Assembly: GCF_900176335.1 (NCBI RefSeq)
Contig: NZ_FWXW01000004.1
Location: 186,001-250,000 of the forward strand
Source: Papillibacter cinnamivorans DSM 12816
GTDB taxonomy: Bacteria > Bacillota > Clostridia > Oscillospirales > Oscillospiraceae
Direction: 5' to 3'
Length of the DNA stretch: 64,000 bases
Shown: piece after piece, positions 43,945 to 53,756 of the stretch
How positions within the stretch are numbered: position 1 is the first letter of the stretch
Layout of the letters: every line of letters begins with the position of its first letter
Notes under the pieces: model-generated
Database searches by the model: none
What the model was told of the DNA's origin: nothing
The model's input: the letters and a program-made list of their open reading frames with translations, nothing else
Translations under genes and position numbers: made by a program

Positions 43945-44857
43945 TGCCCAGCCTCAGCATGGCGTCGATGCACCTTCCGGCTCCGGCGATTGTATCGGGA
44001 TCCAGGTGGATTTCCTCTCCGCCGGCACCCTTCACGCAGTTGTATACATCGGCGAGGGTGGTGAGCTTCATGTTGTGGCAGACGCAGTCCTTCGACAGCG
44101 GATAGAACCGCTTGTCCGGGTACTGAAACTGCAGGTGCTGTACGATGCTGTTTTCCGTGCCGATCAGAAATTCATTATTTTCACTGGTTTCCGCATAGGA
44201 GAGGATGCCCGTGGTGCTGCCCACGTAGTCGGCAAGGGCGGTTACCGAGGGATGACACTCGGGATGCGCGAGAAGAAGCGCCCCCGGGTGGGCCTCCCGG
44301 GCCTTTTCCACGTCCTTTGCTGTCATGCGCAGATGCGTCGGGCAGCCGCCGCGGACCAGCCGGAGGTTCTTTTCGGGGACCTGCTTTGCCACCCAGTCTC
44401 CCAGATTGCAGTCCGGAAGAAATAAAATATTGGGGTTTTCCAGCTTCCGGATGATCCTGACGGCCGAGGAGGAGGTTACGCAGATGTCACAGGCGGTTTT
44501 CGTCTCCGCAGTCGTGTTGATGTAGGCAACGACGGTATAGCCCGGGTACATTTCCTTCATCTGAAGGATCAGATCCTTGTCCGCCTGGTCGGCCATGGGG
44601 CAGCCCGCCTGGGAGTGGGACAGCAGCACGGTTTTTTCCGGAGACAGGATTTTCACCGTCTCGGCCATAAACCGGACGCCGCACATCAGCATTGTCTTCT
44701 GCGGCGCTTCCGCGGCCTTCCTGCTCAGGCCGAAGGAGTCGCCCACGTAGTCGGCCGCTTCCCAGATGTCCTGGCTCTGATAGGCGTGGGCCAGGATGCA
44801 GATATCGTTTTCCCGTTTCAGACGCAGGATTTCGTCCTGCATATCACGTGTATTCAT
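43934..44857 (-). CDS. nadA: Quinolinate synthase A
   Basis: 307 residues. Conserved cluster cysteines lie in MCGVRFMAET, ACDICVTSSSA and DCVCHNMKL, and substrate-binding motifs include AHAYQ, FLPDCNLG and HPECHP. The enzyme makes quinolinate from iminoaspartate and dihydroxyacetone phosphate with a [4Fe-4S] cluster. Its place next to iscS and iscU is logical, since it depends on cluster assembly. No nadB or nadC is seen in the window. ATG overlaps the iscU stop. Confidence 0.95.
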   Translation of the reverse strand: MNTRDMQDEILRLKRENDICILAHAYQSQDIWEAADYVGDSFGLSRKAAEAPQKTMLMCGVRFMAETVKILSPEKTVLLSHSQAGCPMADQADKDLILQMKEMYPGYTVVAYINTTAETKTACDICVTSSSAVRIIRKLENPNILFLPDCNLGDWVAKQVPEKNLRLVRGGCPTHLRMTAKDVEKAREAHPGALLLAHPECHPSVTALADYVGSTTGILSYAETSENNEFLIGTENSIVQHLQFQYPDKRFYPLSKDCVCHNMKLTTLADVYNCVKGAGGEEIHLDPDTIAGAGRCIDAMLRLGNEP

Positions 44858-45291
44858 TTCTGCTTTTCACAGTGTCCGCAGGTTTCGCAGTCGGGAAACA
44901 GGGAGCGGTCGTACCCGATTCCGTTTTTATTGTAATAATCCATAACCGCAGCCTTGATCGCTTCTTCGGCAAGCACCGAACAGTGCATTTTGTGTGCCGG
45001 GAGCCCGTCCAGGGCCTCCGCCACCGCCTGGTTCGTGACAGCCAGCACCTCGTCGAGGGGTTTCCCCTTGATCATCTCGGTGGCCATGGAGCTGGAGGCG
45101 ATGGCCGAACCGCAGCCGAAGGTTTCAAACTTCGCGTCTTCCACCGTTTGGTCCTTGATTTTCAGATAGATTTTCATGATGTCGCCGCATCTGGCGTTTC
45201 CCACCTCGCCCACGCCGTCGGCGTCTTCGATGATGCCTACGTTCCTCGGATGGGTGAAATGATCCATGACCTTTTCACTGTAGAGTGCCAT
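44854..45291 (-). CDS. iscU: Fe-S cluster scaffold IscU/NifU-N type
   Basis: 145 residues. Three ligands are in NARCGDIM (C35), FGCGSAIASSS and HCSVLAEEAI, with the conserved Asp after the first. The C-terminus carries an extra CETCGHC motif, seen in clostridial IscU proteins. The scaffold receives sulfur from IscS and hands clusters to apo-proteins. It lies 51 bases after iscS and is coupled to nadA. Confidence 0.93.
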   Translation of the reverse strand: MALYSEKVMDHFTHPRNVGIIEDADGVGEVGNARCGDIMKIYLKIKDQTVEDAKFETFGCGSAIASSSMATEMIKGKPLDEVLAVTNQAVAEALDGLPAHKMHCSVLAEEAIKAAVMDYYNKNGIGYDRSLFPDCETCGHCEKQK

Positions 45292-45342
45292 AACGAGTAT
45301 CCTTTCCGTTTATAACATAGAGTTAAACAATTTTTAGTGTTT

Positions 45343-46530
45343 TCATAACATGAATTTCCGCTTGCCGCATTCAAGGTCCCGCCAGACGGGAGAAATGCTC
45401 CGCAGATAGGAAACCGTCTCCGGGACGACCTTCAGGATATATTCGATTTCCTCCGGGGTATTCTCCTCGTTTAAGGAAAGGCGAAGGGAGCCGTGGGCGA
45501 TTTCATGGGGCCTGCCGATGGCCAGCAGTACGTGGCTGGGTTCAAGTGAGCCGGAGGTGCAGGCGGAACCGGAAGAGGCGAAGACCCCGGCCCTGTCCAG
45601 AAGCAGCAGCAGCGATTCCCCCTCAATGCCTTCGAAGCAGAAATTCACGTTTCCCGGAAGCCTCCTCTCCCGGTCCCCGTTTAAAATCGAGTGGGGAACG
45701 GCGGACAGCCCGGCGATGAGCCTGTCCCGGAGGGAGGAGACTTTGGCGGAGTTTTCCTCCATGTGTTCGCAGGCCTCCTCAAAGGCCGCCGCCATGCCCA
45801 CGATGGCGGGGATGTTTTCCGTCCCGGCCCGCTTTCCCCGCTCCTGGGCGCCTCCCTCGATGATGCTGGTGAGGGGGACGCCTTTTCTGGTGTAAAGGAC
45901 GCCGATCCCCTTGGGACCGCGGAATTTATGGGCGGACAGGGACATAAGGTCGATGTTCTCCCGGTTTACGTCGATAGGCAGATGCCCCGCGGCCTGCACC
46001 GCGTCGGTGTGAAAGAGGACGCCCCGCTCTCTGCAGACGGCCCCGATCTCGGAAACCGGCTGTATGGTGCCTATCTCGTTGTTGGCGTACAGGATGGTTA
46101 CGAGGCAGGTGTCCTCCCGGATGGCGGAAGCGACCTCCCGCGCCGTAATGACGCCGTTTTCGTGTACGTCCAGCAGCGTGATTTCAAAGCCCCGCTCCCG
46201 GAGCCTGTCCAGCGTGTGCAGCACCGCGTGGTGTTCGAAGGCCGTGGATACGATGTGCTTTTTGCCCTTCTTTTCCCCCAGCGCGGCGGCGGACAGGATT
46301 GCCTGGCTGTCGGCCTCGCTGCCGCCGGAGGTGAATGTGATCTCTTTCGCCTGGCATCCGATTTGCCCCGCCATGGTCTCCCTGGCTCTCTGCAGAGCCT
46401 CGGCGGCCGCCTGGCCCACCGAATGAAGGCTCGAGGGGTTGCCGTAGGTTGTTTCCATGTACGGCAGCATGGCCTCGATTGCCCTGCGGCTCATCTTTGT
46501 GGTTGCTGCGTTATCTGCGTATACTGTCAT
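45343..46530 (-). CDS. iscS: Cysteine desulfurase IscS/NifS
   Basis: 395 residues from an ATG at 46530 with GGAGAG upstream. YADNAATTKMS start, PLP lysine in LSAHKFRGPKG, and active-site cysteine in SGSACTSGS. The flexible catalytic loop has group I-like length. Provides sulfur from cysteine for IscU and MnmA. The preceding gene, cysK, makes its substrate. Confidence 0.93.
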   Translation of the reverse strand: MTVYADNAATTKMSRRAIEAMLPYMETTYGNPSSLHSVGQAAAEALQRARETMAGQIGCQAKEITFTSGGSEADSQAILSAAALGEKKGKKHIVSTAFEHHAVLHTLDRLRERGFEITLLDVHENGVITAREVASAIREDTCLVTILYANNEIGTIQPVSEIGAVCRERGVLFHTDAVQAAGHLPIDVNRENIDLMSLSAHKFRGPKGIGVLYTRKGVPLTSIIEGGAQERGKRAGTENIPAIVGMAAAFEEACEHMEENSAKVSSLRDRLIAGLSAVPHSILNGDRERRLPGNVNFCFEGIEGESLLLLLDRAGVFASSGSACTSGSLEPSHVLLAIGRPHEIAHGSLRLSLNEENTPEEIEYILKVVPETVSYLRSISPVWRDLECGKRKFML

Positions 46531-46556
46531 AAAATTGCTCTCCGTTTTCTCGCTCC

Positions 46557-46586
46557 GCACGGCGGTACGACGTCGTACCGCCGTGC
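46557..46586 (-). promoter_or_regulatory. Perfect 30-base palindrome between cysK and iscS
   Basis: Arms GCACGGCGGTACGAC and its exact complement, with no loop bases. It lies between the cysK stop and the iscS ribosome site. No T run follows on the transcribed strand, so a simple terminator is unlikely. RNA processing, differential stability or a binding site are possible. Confidence 0.6.
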
Positions 46587-46595
46587 AGCGCTGCT

Positions 46596-47528
46596 CTAGT
46601 CCGCAAACAGCGGGGTGGATAAGTACCTGTCGCCGGTATCGGGCAGTATGGCGACGATCGTACTGCCCCGGGCTTCCGGGCGTTTTGCCAGCTTTATGGC
46701 CGCCCAGACGGCGGCGCCCGAGGAAATGCCCACCAGGACGCCCTCGGACCTGCCGATCATCCGGCCTGTAGCAAACGCGTCCTCATTTTCCACCGGGACG
46801 ATCTCGTCGTAGATAGCGGTATTCAACACCTCCGGCACAAAGCCGGCGCCGATCCCCTGAATTTTGTGAACGCCGGCGACACCTTTGGAAAGGACGGGGG
46901 AAGCTGCAGGCTCCACCGCCACAATCTTTATTTTGGGATTTTTTGATTTCAGATATTCGCCCACGCCCGTGACGGTACCCCCGGTGCCGACGCCGGAAAC
47001 GAAATAATCGATCTTTCCGTCCGTATCCCTGTAAATCTCGGGTCCGGTCGTCTCAAAGTGGACTCTGGGATTGGCCGGATTGACAAACTGGCCGGGAACG
47101 AAACTGCCGGGTATCTGCTTTGCAAGTTCGGCGGCCTTTGCGATGGCTCCCTTCATTCCCGCGGCGCCCTCGGTGAGCACCAGCTCCGCGCCGTATGCCC
47201 GCATCAGCTGGCGGCGCTCCACCGACATGGTCTCCGGCATGACAATGATGATGCGGTAGCCTCTCGCCGCAGCGGCCGAGGCAAGGCCGATGCCGGTATT
47301 CCCGGAGGTGGGCTCGATGATAACGGAACCTTCCTTTAACAGCCCCTTCTCCTCCGCGTCGTCGATCATAGCCTTGGCGATCCTGTCCTTGACGGAACCC
47401 GCGGGATTGAGGTATTCCAGTTTGGCGAGGATTTTCGCCTCCAGGCCCAGCGCCTTTTCAATGTGCGTCAGTTCCAGCAGGGGTGTTTTTCCGATGAGCT
47501 GATCTGCGGACGTATAAATATTTGACAT
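46596..47528 (-). CDS. cysK: Cysteine synthase A (O-acetylserine sulfhydrylase)
   Basis: 310 residues. PLP lysine in [11 protein letters not shown], substrate loop [10 protein letters not shown], phosphate loop [15 protein letters not shown] near the C-terminus. Makes cysteine from O-acetylserine and sulfide. Starts two bases after the previous gene's stop, in one operon with iscS. Confidence 0.95.
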   Translation of the reverse strand: MSNIYTSADQLIGKTPLLELTHIEKALGLEAKILAKLEYLNPAGSVKDRIAKAMIDDAEEKGLLKEGSVIIEPTSGNTGIGLASAAAARGYRIIIVMPETMSVERRQLMRAYGAELVLTEGAAGMKGAIAKAAELAKQIPGSFVPGQFVNPANPRVHFETTGPEIYRDTDGKIDYFVSGVGTGGTVTGVGEYLKSKNPKIKIVAVEPAASPVLSKGVAGVHKIQGIGAGFVPEVLNTAIYDEIVPVENEDAFATGRMIGRSEGVLVGISSGAAVWAAIKLAKRPEARGSTIVAILPDTGDRYLSTPLFAD

Positions 47529-47530
47529 GG

Positions 47531-48823
47531 TTACGCCTCCTTAATTGCTTCAAAGCCGCGGGACAGGTCCGCCAGGATATCGTCGATATGCTCGGTGCCG
47601 ATGGAGAGCCTCACGGTGTTGGGCTGGATACCGCTCTCCAGAAGCTCCGCTTCGGTAAGCTGGCTGTGAGTGGTGGACGCGGGATGGATCACCAGCGACT
47701 TGACATCCGCAACGTTTGCCAGCAAAGAAAAGAGCTCCAGGCTCTCGGTAAATTTTTTCGCGGTCTCCGCGTCTCCCCAGATTTCGAAGGTAAAAATAGA
47801 GGCCGCGCCCTTAGGGAAATAGCGGTCGTAAAGCTCTTTTGCACTGCCTTTTGCGAGGGAGGGATGGTTGACCCGCTTCACCTGAGGGTGGTTTTTCAGA
47901 AACTCCACGACTTTCAGCGCGTTTTCCACGTGGCGCTCCACCCGGAGGGAAAGCGTCTCCAACCCCTGAAGAAGCAGAAAGGAATTGAAAGGGGAGAGTG
48001 CCGCGCCCTGATCCCGCATGAGCGTGGTCCGGAGCTTGACAATATACGCGAGATTGCCGCAGGCCTCGGTAAATATCACTCCGTGATAGGATGGATTGGG
48101 TTTGGAAAGGCCGGGAAATTTTCCGCTACGCGCCCAGTCGAAATTGCCGGAGTCGACGATAACGCCGCCCATTACCGTGCCGTGCCCGCCGATGAACTTC
48201 GTGGCGGAATGGACGACCACGTCCGCCCCGTGTTCGATCGGCCGGAGCAGGTAAGGCGTTGCGAAGGTGCTGTCCACGATAAGCGGTATACCGTGGGCAT
48301 GGGCGATCCCGGAGACAGCCTCCAGGTTGATTGCGTCGGAGTTGGGATTTCCCAGTGTCTCCGCAAAGAGCAGCTTGGTGTTGGCCTTTATCGCCGCCTC
48401 AAAGTTGGACGGATCCGAAGAGTCTGCATAGGTTACTTCAATTCCCTGTTCGCGCAGGGTGTTGGAAAACAGGTTGCGGGTTCCGCCGTAGAGATTTTGA
48501 GCGGATACGATATGATCTCCAGCCAGGGCGATATTCTGAACGGCGCAGGTGATGGCGGCGGAGCCCGACGCGGTGGCGAGCGCTCCGGCGCCTTTTTCCA
48601 GCGCGGCGATCCTGGTTTCAAAAACGGATGTGGTGGGGTTTGTCAGCCGGGTATAGATATTTCCGCTTTCGGTAAGGCCGAATCGGCCGGCTGCCTGGGC
48701 GGAGTTTTTAAACACGTAGGAGGTCGTTGCGTAGATAGGCACAGCCCTGGCGTCGGTGGCGGAGTCCGGAGATTCCTGACCCGCGTGAACCTGCAGAGTT
48801 TCGAAATGATAGGATTCTTTCAA
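47531..48823 (-). CDS. metY: O-acetylhomoserine/O-acetylserine sulfhydrylase (Cys/Met PLP family)
   Basis: 430 residues from a TTG at 48823 with AGAGGAAG upstream. The open frame extends to 48928, but the extension has no family similarity. Features: [23 protein letters not shown] lysine in [11 protein letters not shown], and C-terminal [12 protein letters not shown]. Uses sulfide to make homocysteine or cysteine. First gene of the sulfur/Fe-S operon. MetY is the best fit by length and motifs, but a methionine gamma-lyase activity cannot be excluded. Confidence 0.88.
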   Translation of the reverse strand: MKESYHFETLQVHAGQESPDSATDARAVPIYATTSYVFKNSAQAAGRFGLTESGNIYTRLTNPTTSVFETRIAALEKGAGALATASGSAAITCAVQNIALAGDHIVSAQNLYGGTRNLFSNTLREQGIEVTYADSSDPSNFEAAIKANTKLLFAETLGNPNSDAINLEAVSGIAHAHGIPLIVDSTFATPYLLRPIEHGADVVVHSATKFIGGHGTVMGGVIVDSGNFDWARSGKFPGLSKPNPSYHGVIFTEACGNLAYIVKLRTTLMRDQGAALSPFNSFLLLQGLETLSLRVERHVENALKVVEFLKNHPQVKRVNHPSLAKGSAKELYDRYFPKGAASIFTFEIWGDAETAKKFTESLELFSLLANVADVKSLVIHPASTTHSQLTEAELLESGIQPNTVRLSIGTEHIDDILADLSRGFEAIKEA

Positions 48824-48939
48824 TGGACTTACTTCCTCTCGTTTAAATGTTTTGGCGGCCGGGTAACATCGGCGCATTCGCCCGAAACGGAAGTTTGTCC
48901 GCAGAAGGAGTTCAAACAGCAACTGCATATTACCTACCT

Positions 48940-48986
48940 CGCTACTAGTTTAATAGGATAATAACACAGCCGCTTAATAATTACAA
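48940..48986 (-). promoter_or_regulatory. Promoter and Rrf2-type operator of the sulfur/Fe-S operon
   Basis: On the minus strand TTGTAA (48981-48986), a 17-base gap, then TATTAT (48958-48963). Directly after the -10 lies CCTATTAAACTAGTAG (48942-48957), a dyad like the sites of CymR/IscR-type Rrf2 regulators in Firmicutes. It would block initiation. The iscR-like gene at 42.1 kb is the obvious candidate. Confidence 0.55.
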
Positions 48987-49237
48987 CAAAAAAATTATAA
49001 TTTATATAAATAATTCGGATTTTACGTTTTCGGGCAATGAATTTGGAAATGCGCCCTTGAAGCGCCGGCTGCTGTGATATAATAACTTCACAGCAGCTGC
49101 GATAATTTGCCCGCTCCCCGGGGACATGGCGGGCTGAAAAGCCGCTGCCGGCCTGTCCGCTGCCGAATGTCCCGATATCCCCAATTCGCCGGAAGCGGCC
49201 GTACTGTTTCCAAAAATCAACGACAGGATGTGAGCAT
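48987..49237. other. Divergent intergenic region
   Basis: About 250 bases between the sulfur operon promoter and the sigma-54 regulator gene. AT-rich on the left, GC-richer on the right. A short hairpin (ACAGCAGCTGCG, about 49089-49100) is the only feature seen. Confidence 0.3.
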
Positions 49238-50572
49238 ATGAAAGAAAGCCGCCGGCATTTTTCTGAGATTTCGGACATTCTGCGCTGTTTTGACTATGTG
49301 GACGAAGCGGTGAACATACTGGACAGGGACGGCGTTTTCCTATACGCCAACAAGAAGGTGGAGGATCTGTACGGCCTGAAGCGGGAGCAGATTATCGGAC
49401 ACGATATCGTGGAGCTGGTAAACCGAAAGGATCTCAAGATCTTCGACGTGATGGAAAGTGGCAAGCCCATGGTGGACTATGAGTTTTCCGCCGTACTGAG
49501 AAACGGGAACAAGGCTTACTTTTTAAACAACATCTATCCGGTATTTGACGAGGCCAATGAAGTGATCGGCGTATGCGACATCTACAGGTCCTATAAAAGA
49601 TCCATTTCCGCCGTAAATAAAATCCTGGGGTTTCATGCTACCTACCGATTCCAGGACATTATCGGGGACAGTCCCGGCATCCATCGGGCGGTGAAGCGTG
49701 CCAAGGATTACGCCCTTACCAACAAGAATATCCTGATTACGGGAGAGAGCGGGACGGGCAAGGAGCTGTTTGCCCAGGCGATCCACAACTACAGCAAGCG
49801 GTGCGAGGGGCCCTTTATTGCCGTCAACTGCGCCAGTTTTCCGGCGGAGCTCATCGAAAGCGAGCTGTTCGGCTATGAGGAGGGCGCCTTTACCGGCGCG
49901 AGAAAGGGCGGCAACATCGGTAAATTCCAGCTGGCGGACGGCGGGACGCTTTTTCTCGACGAAATCGGCGAAATGCCCATCCACCTGCAGGCAAAGCTCC
50001 TGCGGGCGGCCGAGTCCAAAACCATCCTGCGCATCGGAGGCAGGAGCGAGATCCCCGTGGACGTACGGGTGATTTCCGCCACCAACCGGGATCTTCTCAA
50101 AATGGTTCGGAACAACGAGTTCCGCACCGACCTGTATTACCGGCTTTCCACATTCAGTGTGGAAATTCCGCCCCTGAGAAGCCGGACGGAAGACATCCTG
50201 GCTCTGGCGGTGTATTTTCTCAACCGGACCGCGGCGGAGGACGAAAACGGTCCCAAGACGTTTTCCGCAGAAGCGGTGCAGGAGCTGCGCCGCTACTCCT
50301 GGCCGGGTAACGTGAGGGAGCTGGAAAACGTCATTTACCGGATTGTCATCAACTGTAAAACCCCCGTTATACAAAGCGAGGATGTGGTGAACAATTTCGG
50401 ATTTGCCAGGCTGGAATCCGCGTCGGCGGAGCAGAGGACAAAGCCGGAGAAAAAAGTCGGCCCGGAGGAGCTCCGCGGCGCGCTGGCCGCCACGGGCGGT
50501 AACAAGAAAAAAGCGGCCGAGCTTTTAGGGATCTCCAGGAGGACGGTATACCGGATTTTGAATCAAAGATAA
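49238..50572 (+). CDS. PAS-domain sigma-54-dependent activator
   Basis: 444 residues. An N-terminal PAS domain (about 10-115, [20 protein letters not shown]) is followed by an AAA+ domain: Walker A GESGTGKE (about 167-174), the sigma-54 contact loop [10 protein letters not shown], and Walker [14 protein letters not shown] Fis-type HTH ([25 protein letters not shown]) ends the protein. No receiver domain, so a small ligand or redox signal through PAS is likely. It lies just upstream of its probable targets, with a binding palindrome and a sigma-54 promoter between. Confidence 0.93.
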   Translation: MKESRRHFSEISDILRCFDYVDEAVNILDRDGVFLYANKKVEDLYGLKREQIIGHDIVELVNRKDLKIFDVMESGKPMVDYEFSAVLRNGNKAYFLNNIYPVFDEANEVIGVCDIYRSYKRSISAVNKILGFHATYRFQDIIGDSPGIHRAVKRAKDYALTNKNILITGESGTGKELFAQAIHNYSKRCEGPFIAVNCASFPAELIESELFGYEEGAFTGARKGGNIGKFQLADGGTLFLDEIGEMPIHLQAKLLRAAESKTILRIGGRSEIPVDVRVISATNRDLLKMVRNNEFRTDLYYRLSTFSVEIPPLRSRTEDILALAVYFLNRTAAEDENGPKTFSAEAVQELRRYSWPGNVRELENVIYRIVINCKTPVIQSEDVVNNFGFARLESASAEQRTKPEKKVGPEELRGALAATGGNKKKAAELLGISRRTVYRILNQR

Positions 50573-50585
50573 AAAGAACTTTCAG

Positions 50586-50629
50586 ATGTGCCGTGTGACA
50601 TGACCCATGTGTCATGTCACACGGCACAT
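50586..50629 (+). promoter_or_regulatory. Palindromic upstream activator site
   Basis: A 17-bp perfect inverted repeat (50588-50604 and 50611-50627, core TGTGACATGAC/GTCATGTCACA) plus flanking AT on each side. A weaker repeat CATGTCACGC...GATGACACGC follows to about 50655. It lies about 130 bases before the -24 element, a typical distance for an enhancer bound by a sigma-54 activator. It could also form a terminator for the activator gene. Confidence 0.65.
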
Positions 50630-50760
50630 GCCGCATGTCACGCATCGGATGACACGCTGCCGCCAAATTATGTACGTATATGTAAATGAAGAGAGATAGG
50701 ACCGCACGGTTTTTTGTCACATACAATAAATGAAAGCGATAAAGCGTACTTGCGCTGTCT

Positions 50761-50776
50761 TGGCACCCGAATTGCA
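50761..50776 (+). promoter_or_regulatory. Sigma-54 (-24/-12) promoter
   Basis: TGGCACCCGAATTGCA matches the consensus TGGCAC-N5-TTGCA exactly. Transcription would start near 50787, about 30 bases before the aminotransferase ATG. Confidence 0.88.
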
Positions 50777-50817
50777 TTCTGAAGTATACAGCAGGTAAAA
50801 AATGCAAGGAGGCAAGT

Positions 50818-52164
50818 ATGAACCAGGAACAGTTTTACGAAGAGAGCATCCGGCAGTATGCGGCCCGGACGCCGAAATCCAAGGAAGCGTACGCCCTCGC
50901 AAGAGAGTATCTGGCCGGAGGGGAGACCAGATCCATCGCCTATCACAGACCCTATCCCCTGACCGTCCGCCGGGCCGAAGGCTGTAGGCTCTACGACGTC
51001 GACGGCAACGAATACGTGGATTTTCTGGGCAACTACACCTCGCTGATCCACGGTCATGCCCATCCGGAAATTACAAAACGGATTGTGGAAGCCGTGTCCG
51101 TCGGGACGGCCTGCCCCGCCGGGATCGAGGATCAGGTGGAGCTGGGAAGGATTCTCTGCGAAAGAGTCCCTGGAATCGAACGGATTCGGTTCTGCAACTC
51201 CGGGACGGAGGCAACCATGTTTGCCGTGCGGGCGGCCAGGGCTTTTAAGCGCAGAGACGGGATCATCAAAATGGAGGGCGGATATCACGGGACCGCGGAC
51301 TTTGCGGAATTCAGCATCGCGCCTCCGGTGGATCCCAAGGTCAAACGGACCGTCTTTGAGCCGGTACCGGAATCCTTCGGAATACCGGTAAATGCCGGCC
51401 GGGATCTGTTTATCGCACCGTTCAACGACCTGGATGAGGTGGAGAACATCCTGAAAAAGCACCATCCGGAAATTGCCGGCATCATCGTGGAACCGGTTTT
51501 GGGCGCCCTGGGCGTCATTCCTCCGGCGCCGGGATACCTGGAGGGGCTGCGCCGTCTGGCGGATACATACGACGTGCTCCTGATCTTCGACGAGGTCCAG
51601 ACCCTGCGGGTGCACTACGGAGGCGCCCAGAGCAAATACGGTGTCACCCCGGATCTCACCGCCGTGGCGAAGATCATCGGCGGTGGGCTGCCTGTGGGCG
51701 GAATCGGCGGAAAAGCCGAGGTCATGTCCGTATTCGACCCGCTGAAAAAGGAGCACCTTTCCCAGAGCGGCACCTTCAACGGCAACCGGGCCACCATGGC
51801 GGCCGGCATCGCCTCCATGGAGCTGCTCGACCGCGGGGCTATCGACCGTCTGGAACGCCTGTCCGAACGGCTGGAAGCCGGAATGGTGAAGGCCATTGCC
51901 GACAACGCCATCCCCGCCACCGTTACCCGGGTGGGCTCGCTTCTGAACCTGCACTTCACCGCCGAAAAGCCACACGACTATCAGAGCGTACTGAATCCGC
52001 ACTTCGACAAGCTGCCCCTGTACCATCTGGAGATGCTCCGCAGGGGGTATTTCCTGGCGGTCCGCGGCACGTGGGCCCTCTCCACCGTTATGAGCGAAAA
52101 GGAGATCGACGGAGCCGTGGCGGCCTTCGGGGAAGTCATGGAAGAAATGAGGCCTTTATTTTAA
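50818..52164 (+). CDS. Class III PLP aminotransferase, glutamate-1-semialdehyde aminomutase-like
   Basis: 448 residues, AAGGAGG before the ATG. Motifs: DVDGNEYVDFLGNYTSLIHGHAHP, NSGTEATMFAVRAARA, PLP aspartate in LLIFDEVQT, and lysine in VAKIIGGGLPVGG. Closest in pattern to HemL-like aminomutases, but the setting (sigma-54, PAS regulator, amino-acid permease) points to catabolism of an amino acid or amine rather than heme synthesis. The substrate cannot be read from the sequence. Confidence 0.85.
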   Translation: MNQEQFYEESIRQYAARTPKSKEAYALAREYLAGGETRSIAYHRPYPLTVRRAEGCRLYDVDGNEYVDFLGNYTSLIHGHAHPEITKRIVEAVSVGTACPAGIEDQVELGRILCERVPGIERIRFCNSGTEATMFAVRAARAFKRRDGIIKMEGGYHGTADFAEFSIAPPVDPKVKRTVFEPVPESFGIPVNAGRDLFIAPFNDLDEVENILKKHHPEIAGIIVEPVLGALGVIPPAPGYLEGLRRLADTYDVLLIFDEVQTLRVHYGGAQSKYGVTPDLTAVAKIIGGGLPVGGIGGKAEVMSVFDPLKKEHLSQSGTFNGNRATMAAGIASMELLDRGAIDRLERLSERLEAGMVKAIADNAIPATVTRVGSLLNLHFTAEKPHDYQSVLNPHFDKLPLYHLEMLRRGYFLAVRGTWALSTVMSEKEIDGAVAAFGEVMEEMRPLF

Positions 52165-52325
52165 AAACGTAAGTACCTGAATACGGAACCCATCGTCCGC
52201 ACGTCGGCGCAGCGGTATGTCGCAATACGGGACGGGAGGTCAGACTTTATGCCGGCAATGGCGCCGGTGTGGCTCGCTTTCCGTCTGTTGGCATGCCCTT
52301 TTAATCTCAAACGGAGGGAATCATT

Positions 52326-53648
52326 ATGGAAAAGAAAGGTCTTGAGAGAAATATCGGCGTCATCGGAGGCTCCGCAATCCTCATCGGCTATGTCATCGGA
52401 GCGTCTATCTTCGTCCTGCCTGGCACGGTCGCGGCCGAGGTCGGGCCCTCGGTCTGGCTGAGTTATATCATCGCCAGCATCATGGCGATCCTGTCGGCTC
52501 TCATCGCCGCGGGGATGAGCGGCGTATTGGCCGTTCCGGGAGCCTCGGCGGAATTTGTCAGGCGTACGTGGGGCGAAAAAATGTCATTGGCTTACGGCAT
52601 CTGTTATCTGTTTATCGCGTGCCTGTCATTGGCGCTGGTGGCCTACGGCATGGCCTATTACGTCCAGGCGCTTTTTCCCGGTGTGAGCATTATCGCGGTG
52701 GCCCTCGTCGCTCTCGTCATAACCGGAGTTTTCAATCTCAGCGGCAATAAAGTTCTCACCGCCATACAGACCGCTTCGGTAGGATTGCTGGTGGTGGGCA
52801 TCGCCGTCTTTGTCCTGGGCTCCGTGCCCCACATCGACGTGTCAAACCTCACACCCATGTTCCCCGTGGGCGTATTTCCGGTGATTGCCGCCAGCGTCAC
52901 CCTCTCCTTCTCTTACGCGGGCTTTACGGCACTGGTGGATCTGGGAGGGGAGATCAAAAATCCCGCGAAATCCCTTCCGAGGATTCTTGTGATTTCCGTG
53001 GCCGTCGTTACGGTGCTGTATGTGTTCATATCCCTCGCCATGGTGGGAACGGTTCCGTATGCCGAGCTGGGAAACGGCGCGCCGGCCTATCTGGTTGCCA
53101 CCCGGTTTTTACCCCCGGGTTTTGATGTAGCCATCACCCTGGTGGCCATCATCGGCTCCTATACCACCCTGTTCGCACTCATTCAGGCAAACTCGAGAAT
53201 TCTCTATAACCTGAGCGAAAACGGTTACTTTCCCTCCGTATTCACAAAGCTTTCGAAAAACGGTATCCCCTATAACGGCGTGGTTCTCATCACCATCGTG
53301 GCTATTATCATGCTGGTGCTTTTGACCTCGCTGATCCAGTACGCCAACATCATCGTCTTTCTGCTGGTGGGCTTTTATGTGCTGTATGCCGTGGGCATGC
53401 TTCGGATTAAAACCAAAATGCCGGAGGAATATAAAAACGCCACCTTTAAATTCTCCGGAGCCGGCTTTTATATCTGGCCGGTTGCCCTGATTGTGGGTTC
53501 GGTCCTCTATGCCATAGTAGTGGCCAAGTCAGACACCCAGGCGCTGATTGTGGGTGTCGTGGCCGCTGTGGTGATCTACGCGGTTTCCGCTTTGATTATC
53601 GCCCGAAAAAAGAAAAGCGCCCGGGACACGGCAAAGGATAAGGTCTGA
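52326..53648 (+). CDS. APC-family amino-acid/polyamine permease
   Basis: 440 residues with about twelve membrane helices. N-terminal GSAILIGYVIGASIFVLPG is the substrate-site region of the family, and AGFTALVDLGGEIKNPAKSLPR is the conserved cytosolic loop. Probably imports the substrate of the aminotransferase just upstream (160-base gap, no terminator seen between). A basic tail ends the protein. Confidence 0.9.
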   Translation: MEKKGLERNIGVIGGSAILIGYVIGASIFVLPGTVAAEVGPSVWLSYIIASIMAILSALIAAGMSGVLAVPGASAEFVRRTWGEKMSLAYGICYLFIACLSLALVAYGMAYYVQALFPGVSIIAVALVALVITGVFNLSGNKVLTAIQTASVGLLVVGIAVFVLGSVPHIDVSNLTPMFPVGVFPVIAASVTLSFSYAGFTALVDLGGEIKNPAKSLPRILVISVAVVTVLYVFISLAMVGTVPYAELGNGAPAYLVATRFLPPGFDVAITLVAIIGSYTTLFALIQANSRILYNLSENGYFPSVFTKLSKNGIPYNGVVLITIVAIIMLVLLTSLIQYANIIVFLLVGFYVLYAVGMLRIKTKMPEEYKNATFKFSGAGFYIWPVALIVGSVLYAIVVAKSDTQALIVGVVAAVVIYAVSALIIARKKKSARDTAKDKV

Positions 53649-53682
53649 CCCGCCGACCCGGAGGATTCCGAATTTTTGTCCC

Positions 53683-53730
53683 AAAGCAGGAACCGGCCGC
53701 CCGATCCGCGGGGCGGCCGGTTCCTGCTTT
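53683..53730 (+). terminator. Terminator after the permease gene
   Basis: 20-bp inverted repeat (53683-53702, 53711-53730) AAAGCAGGAACCGGCCGCCC and complement. Confidence 0.85.
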
Positions 53731-53756
53731 GTATGAAAATGCGCTTGAATACTAAA

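Noticed and set aside
42649-44064. 471-codon plus-strand frame over the repeats and mnmA
   Set aside because: Antisense to mnmA; begins in tandem repeats; no family features.
47522-48961. 479-codon plus-strand frame
   Set aside because: Antisense to the metY-like gene.
48824-49237. SAM or T-box riboswitch before the sulfur operon
   Set aside because: Promoter lies only about 130 bases from the start, and I find no T-box sequence or S-box core; an Rrf2-type dyad explains control better.
50668-52026. 452-codon minus-strand frame
   Set aside because: Antisense to the aminotransferase and across the sigma-54 promoter.
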